A DNA stretch of 64,000 bases from Bog-756 sp963837805 (GTDB lineage Bacteria > Actinomycetota > Acidimicrobiia > Acidimicrobiales > RAAP-2). Of this stretch, positions 60,172-64,000 are shown piece after piece; position 1 is the stretch's first letter, and each line of letters begins with the position of its first letter. A program made the position numbers and the translations under genes. The DNA lies in assembly GCA_963837805.1 (NCBI GenBank), contig CAWIOU010000023.1, forward strand, positions 62,001 to 126,000, written 5' to 3'. Below the pieces are notes generated by a model, which worked only from the letters and a program-made list of their open reading frames with translations, did not search any database and was not told the DNA's origin.

Positions 60172-61064
60172 GCGCCGCGGCGCTCGCGACCGTTGGTCTC
60201 GGCAAGCGCTACCTGCGTCGCTGGGCGCTTGAGGACTGCACGTTCTGCATCCCCCGCGGGCACGTCGTCGGCCTGGTCGGTCCCAACGGGGCGGGCAAGT
60301 CCACGCTGCTCAACCTCGCCGCCGGGCTGCTGGCGCCGACGGCCGGCTCGATCACGGTGCTCGGCGAGCAGCCTGCGTGCGACCCGGCCCAGCTGGCCCG
60401 CGTCGGCTTCGTCCCCCAAGACGCGGCCCTGTACCCCTGGTTCTCGGTCGAGGATCACCTACGCCTCGGCGCGCACTGCAATCCCCGCTGGGACGCGGTG
60501 GCCGCGCACAAACGCCTCGCCGATCTCGGACTCAGCCCCCGCCAACGGGTGGGGAAGCTTTCTGGCGGCCAGCGCGCCCAACTGGCCCTCACGATCGCGC
60601 TCGCCAAGCGCCCCGAGTTGCTCCTGCTCGACGAGCCGGTGTCCAGCCTCGACCCACTGGCACGCCGCGAGTTCCTCGGGCTGCTGATGTCGACCGTGGC
60701 CGGTCACGATGTCAGCATCGTGCTCTCGTCGCACCTCGTGAGCGACATCGAGCGGGTCTGCGACTACCTCATCGTGCTCGTTGACTCTCGCGTGCGGGTG
60801 GCCGGGGAGATCGAGGAACTACTGGCGGGCCACCATCGGCTCGTCGGCACCCGCTCGACGGAAGATGTCGCGCCGGCGAACCAGGCGGTGATCGCGGCCT
60901 CGGTCACCGACCGGCAGCGACTGCTCGTGGTGCGAAGCGACGGGCCGGTCGTCGAGCCCGGCTGGATCATCGAGTCGGTCACCCTGGAGGACCTCGTGCT
61001 CGCCTACATGGGCCAACGTGCTGTCCGCCAGGATCCCCTCGCGATGGCCCCGATGGCGCCATGA
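60168..61064 (+). CDS. ABC transporter ATP-binding protein
   Basis: The 298-residue ATPase has Walker A GPNGAGKSTLLN (about 39-50), the Q-loop FVPQDAALYPWFS, signature LSGGQRAQLALTIAL (about 130), Walker B LLLLDEPVSSLDP (about 152) and the H-loop VLSSHLV. The last third is longer than the core and may bind the permease. It belongs to the export-type ATPases found with GntR/YtrA regulators. The GTG start overlaps the regulator's stop, and its own stop overlaps the permease ATG. Confidence 0.9.
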   Translation: MSAAALATVGLGKRYLRRWALEDCTFCIPRGHVVGLVGPNGAGKSTLLNLAAGLLAPTAGSITVLGEQPACDPAQLARVGFVPQDAALYPWFSVEDHLRLGAHCNPRWDAVAAHKRLADLGLSPRQRVGKLSGGQRAQLALTIALAKRPELLLLDEPVSSLDPLARREFLGLLMSTVAGHDVSIVLSSHLVSDIERVCDYLIVLVDSRVRVAGEIEELLAGHHRLVGTRSTEDVAPANQAVIAASVTDRQRLLVVRSDGPVVEPGWIIESVTLEDLVLAYMGQRAVRQDPLAMAPMAP

Positions 61065-62131
61065 CTTGGCTCGCCTGGCGCCAGCTGCGCACCGCCGCGG
61101 CCGTCGCCGCGCTCGGGGTCTTGGGGTTCCTCGTAGCGCTGGCCGTCACCGGGCCACATCTGCTCAACGTCTACGACACCGTGCTCGTCCCCTGCGCCGC
61201 CCACGGCGACTGCTCCGCGGTCACCGCTCACTTCCAGGGGCTCGACCTACAGCTTCGTCACCTGTCCTCGGCCCTGATGATCTTTGCGCCAATCCTCTTC
61301 GGTATCTTCTTGGGGGCACCGCTCATCGCCCGAGAGCTCGAGGCGGGGACCTACCGCCTCGCCTGGACCCAGAGCGTGACGCGGACGCGCTGGGTCGCGA
61401 CGCGCCTGACGCTGGTCCTGCTCGTGACGGCGGTGCTCATGGGCCTGCTGAGCACCGCGGCGACGTGGTGGGAGCGTCCGCTCGACCTCGTCAGTGGTTC
61501 CGTGTGGCTCAACTTCGAACAGCGCGACGTGGTTCCGGTTGCCCTCGCCGTGTTCGCCGTCGCGCTGGGCGCGCTCCTCGGCGCGATGACGCGCCGGACG
61601 CTCGTGGCGATGGCGGGCACCATCGTCGGCTACTTCGGTGCCCGCTACCTCGTGGGTGAGTATGTCCGGCGGACCCCCTTTGCGCCAATGAGGGCGAGCT
61701 TGCCGTTCCACCTGCAGCTGACCGCCACCGGCACCGGGGCCACCATCGGACCGCCGAAGCCAAACGACTTGGTGGTCTCGAACCAGATCGTGACCGGCAC
61801 AGGCAGGGTTGTCGGCCAGAACGGTGAGATCGGTCCGAACGGCAATTTGGGCGTGACCGACCTGAAGGGGGACGGGACAGCTGTGTTCACGGGCGTCGGA
61901 CGGTGCCCGAACCGGATACCCGTGTCCAGCGGGCCTCACTGGCACACCGTTCCGGCGACGCAGGCCGCCCTCCAGCGCTGCGTCGACAGCTTCCATCTGC
62001 GCCAGGTCGTCACCTATCAGCCGCCCAGCCGCTACTGGCCGCTGCAGTGGTCCGAGGCGGCGATCTTCGTCGCTTTCGCCGTCGCCCTCGGCGCGGGTTG
62101 TCTCTGGTGGGTGCGCCGGCACCTGCCGTAG
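61061..62131 (+). CDS. ABC transporter permease
   Basis: The 356-residue protein has about six helices: AVAALGVLGFLVALAVTG (about 14-31), LMIFAPILFGIFLGAPLIA (about 73-91), LTLVLLVTAVLMGLLSTAA, VVPVALAVFAVALGALLGAM, MAGTIVGYFGARYLVG and the last AAIFVAFAVALGAGCLWW. A large external loop of about 120 residues precedes the final helix. It resembles ABC-2-type permeases with the EAGTYRLAWTQSVTRTRW cytoplasmic coupling helix. With the ATPase it would form a drug or peptide exporter. Confidence 0.83.
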   Translation: MTWLAWRQLRTAAAVAALGVLGFLVALAVTGPHLLNVYDTVLVPCAAHGDCSAVTAHFQGLDLQLRHLSSALMIFAPILFGIFLGAPLIARELEAGTYRLAWTQSVTRTRWVATRLTLVLLVTAVLMGLLSTAATWWERPLDLVSGSVWLNFEQRDVVPVALAVFAVALGALLGAMTRRTLVAMAGTIVGYFGARYLVGEYVRRTPFAPMRASLPFHLQLTATGTGATIGPPKPNDLVVSNQIVTGTGRVVGQNGEIGPNGNLGVTDLKGDGTAVFTGVGRCPNRIPVSSGPHWHTVPATQAALQRCVDSFHLRQVVTYQPPSRYWPLQWSEAAIFVAFAVALGAGCLWWVRRHLP

Positions 62132-62380
62132 CGGCAGTCGAAACCGTGAGCAGCGGCTGCCCCCATGTGAGCTTTGACGGCCGCACTTCCCCGGCGCTAT
62201 CCCTGCGACATGTGGCGGCGATGCGTGTGGCCCAGAACACGGGGTGGTCACACTCCAGCCTCCGACTGCAATACTCAGCCCAGGCAAGCGATCCGACGCG
62301 GCTCCCCACCTCTGTCAATGCCGCCAATCGCCGGGCACCCATGGGGCGGGAATCAAGTCACCAGAGACGCGACCGGATTG

Positions 62381-62824
62381 CTACTTGGCGTCTGTATTGA
62401 CGACCAACACGCTGCAGGGACAGTGGTTGACTACCTTGTTGGGAACGCTTCCAAGTACAAAGCGCTTGACCCCGCTGGTGCCCTTGTTGCCAACGACGAG
62501 AACGTCGGCGTCAAAGGACTCGGCGGCTTCAATGAGCGCATCCGCCGGGTCCGAGGTTCCTGGATTGTGCACCTCGGCAGACACTCCCTGGCGAGCAGCT
62601 TCGGCAAGCAAAGCAGCCTTGAAACCCTCGACACCCTCGCGTGCCTTGTCGATGGTTAGCTGACCGCTCTTGGACTCGGTGTAGCCGGCCTCGACTGCAG
62701 GGTGAACCCCGTGAACGACATGAAGCTTGGCGCCGGTGGCCTTCGCCAGGCTAAGAGCCTCCGCAATGGCGATGGCAGCTCGCTCAGAGCCATCGGTCCC
62801 GACAACAATCACCTTGTATGACAT
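62381..62824 (-). CDS. Universal stress protein (UspA family)
   Basis: The 147-residue protein has the UspA fold and the ATP-binding motif G-x2-G-x9-G-S in GNKGTSGVKRFVLGSVPNKV (about 112-131), with the N-terminal VVGTDGSERAAIAIAEALSL strand. It probably binds ATP and acts in stress or dormancy. The ATG is preceded by GCGGAGG. It stands alone; the 249 bp between it and the ABC permease have no supported gene. Confidence 0.87.
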   Translation of the reverse strand: MSYKVIVVGTDGSERAAIAIAEALSLAKATGAKLHVVHGVHPAVEAGYTESKSGQLTIDKAREGVEGFKAALLAEAARQGVSAEVHNPGTSDPADALIEAAESFDADVLVVGNKGTSGVKRFVLGSVPNKVVNHCPCSVLVVNTDAK

Positions 62825-63406
62825 TGCACCAACCTCCGCTAGTGGGACGCCCGCTCGACACGACGCTATCCACCGCCTTGATCGGCCGCAACGGGTAACA
62901 CAGATGCCATCAAATCGCTGGTCGAGGTAGGGAGAACCACGGTGTCGAGAGACTTACCTTTCGGTCGTGATCACGCCGTCGGGGCCGATCGGGAGCGTGG
63001 TGAGCGGCGCCTTCTGCATCGACGACTTCTCGCCGTCCGATGCCAACGTCACCCAGAACTCTCAACCGGGGATCTCGCCCACTGCCAGTAACGTCGCCGC
63101 CTTCGCCTACCACTACCGGGTCGGCGCTCCCCCACCGAAGCCTTGATCAACCAGCTGGTCGACCCACCGAACTGTATAGGCCTGTTTCACATCTGCTGGA
63201 TCGGTTTGCGATCCAAGCTCGCACATTTCTCAAGACAATCCCCTTCCCGCACCCTGATCGTGGCCAACACCTCAGGAGCGGCCGAGGTGCTCCGAACACC
63301 GGGGGAAGCAGTCCCGACCTGACTGAACAATCCTGATCTGGGAGCTCGGTCACCACTATCATTGGATCACGAGGTGGACCGGCCACCGGAGATCGGTGGG
63401 ACGACG
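62825..63406. other. Intergenic region with a possible coding remnant
   Basis: These 582 bp separate the stress protein from the last gene. Between 62964 and 63146 the plus strand reads VVITPSGPIGSVVSGAFCID and on to a TGA in a protein-like way, but without a clear start or any recognised family. It may be the end of a lost secreted protein. The rest holds no supported gene. Confidence 0.35.
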
Positions 63407-64000
63407 ATGGCAACGACCTCTAGTGCGAAGCGACTCCTCACCATGGCGACGAGCGGGTTGCTCGTCGCAGCGTGTGTACTTGTTGCGGCGGTTGGCAGCG
63501 GTGGGACTGCGGGCGCGAGCCCAGCCCGTCCCTCGGTACTTGCAGCCTCGCCCACCCAGTTGAACCTAGGGGCTCCGCCGTTGGGAACCTACAACGGGCC
63601 GGTCACCCTCACCCTGACCAATAGGGGAACCAGCACCGACACCATCGGCGAGAGTGGTGTGACATTCTCGGGGCCCGGACAGAACGACTATGTCGTTGAA
63701 TCGTCGGTCGGACCGAGCTGTCCCGGCAGTGCAACAACCATCGTCCTCGCCCCGTCGGCCTCCTGCACGCTAGACGTCTATTTCTATCCGGGCGCACTCG
63801 GCGACCGTTCAGCCACCGTCTCGATCAAAGGATCGACGGATACCAGCCCGACAACGGTGCGGCTAATCGGATCGGGCGAGATCGGTTACTACCAGGTGGA
63901 TCGGTACGGCCATGTCGCACACGCCGGCGATGCCCCCTACTTCGGGGATCTCGGGAGCATCAGTCTCAACAGGCCCATCGTTGCCATCGCTCCGACCGGC
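63407..64000 (+). CDS. Secreted repeat protein, 5' part (cut by window edge)
   Basis: From the ATG at 63407 the frame is open to the window end (198 codons). It starts with a signal peptide (RLLTMATSGLLVAACVLVAA, about 9-28). A domain of about 120 residues follows, with SPTQLNLGAPPLGTYNGPVT and LAPSASCTLDVYFYPG, the pattern of the choice-of-anchor or ASH (HYDIN-like) Ig fold. From about residue 155 it enters repeats like those at 18.4-19.1 kb (GYYQVDRYGHVAHAGDAPYF, then LNRPIVAIAPTG). The rest lies outside the window. It probably is an exported surface protein. Confidence 0.75.
   Translation, partial: MATTSSAKRLLTMATSGLLVAACVLVAAVGSGGTAGASPARPSVLAASPTQLNLGAPPLGTYNGPVTLTLTNRGTSTDTIGESGVTFSGPGQNDYVVESSVGPSCPGSATTIVLAPSASCTLDVYFYPGALGDRSATVSIKGSTDTSPTTVRLIGSGEIGYYQVDRYGHVAHAGDAPYFGDLGSISLNRPIVAIAPTG

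Noticed and set aside
1..64000. Insertion sequences, prophage or integrase genes
   Set aside because: No transposase, integrase or phage structural protein was recognised, and no terminal inverted repeats flank the broken genes.

Overview
The window is high-GC DNA from an actinobacterium, most likely of the Acidimicrobiia (order Acidimicrobiales). This rests on GTG-rich starts, 4-bp ATGA/GTGA overlaps, the abundance of SDR, CaiB/BaiF and acyl-CoA genes, GAP-family (SfLAP) and DUF302 genes, and the secreted proteins built on the 'GYWLVASDGGVFSYGDA' repeat. No rRNA, tRNA, CRISPR array, insertion sequence or prophage was found. Taxonomy is inferred from gene content only.

Layout. 1-19.5 kb is a mixed metabolic and envelope region: an MFS carrier, an amidase, a D-threonine-aldolase-type PLP enzyme, a frameshifted PhyH dioxygenase, a zinc alcohol dehydrogenase with an SDR, an FkbM methyltransferase, a phosphotransferase with a small GNAT, a molybdenum sulfite-oxidase-like enzyme with its flavin reductase, a K+-channel-like protein, an aquaporin, a GAP-family protein, a GH43-like secreted protein and a secreted five-repeat protein. 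19.6-35.7 kb is a dense acyl-CoA catabolic region. It holds two acyl-CoA synthetases, an acyl-CoA dehydrogenase, a thiolase-fold/DUF35 pair that looks like a steroid side-chain retro-aldolase, an alpha-methylacyl-CoA racemase, a Rieske oxygenase with ferredoxin, a tandem CaiB/BaiF fusion, a nitroreductase, a MaoC hydratase and several SDRs. Together they look like a pathway for a branched or polycyclic acid such as a steroid or terpenoid. 35.9-42 kb holds a GH15 enzyme, a thiolase, a 3-methyladenine DNA glycosylase and small proteins.

42.1-48.2 kb is the most interesting locus. An ECF sigma factor and its membrane anti-sigma factor sit with a VKOR homologue, a DUF929 thioredoxin-like protein with a CPFC motif, a COG4315 surface protein and three small membrane proteins. 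Five copies of an 18-bp element, YGTAACC-N6-CSTAT, lie in front of these genes. Each points towards the gene it precedes and each is followed at the same distance by a G. This looks like one local regulon for extracytoplasmic thiol/disulfide chemistry.

48.3-64 kb is accessory: a sulfotransferase with an extra beta-domain, an acetyltransferase, DinB, SRPBCC and DHFR-like proteins, a twelve-repeat Kelch-type protein, an RpiR regulator with a paired operator controlling a divergent membrane-protein operon, a GntR-ABC exporter operon with a clear promoter and operator, a universal stress protein, and the start of another secreted protein ending in the same repeat as the one at 18-19 kb.

Several genes are broken. 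Single-base frameshifts affect the PhyH, DksA-like, repeat-protein and Kelch genes. Decayed remnants include a VOC protein and an AtuA/DUF4387 pair collapsed into one reading unit. Whether the single-base shifts are real or assembly errors cannot be decided from the sequence.
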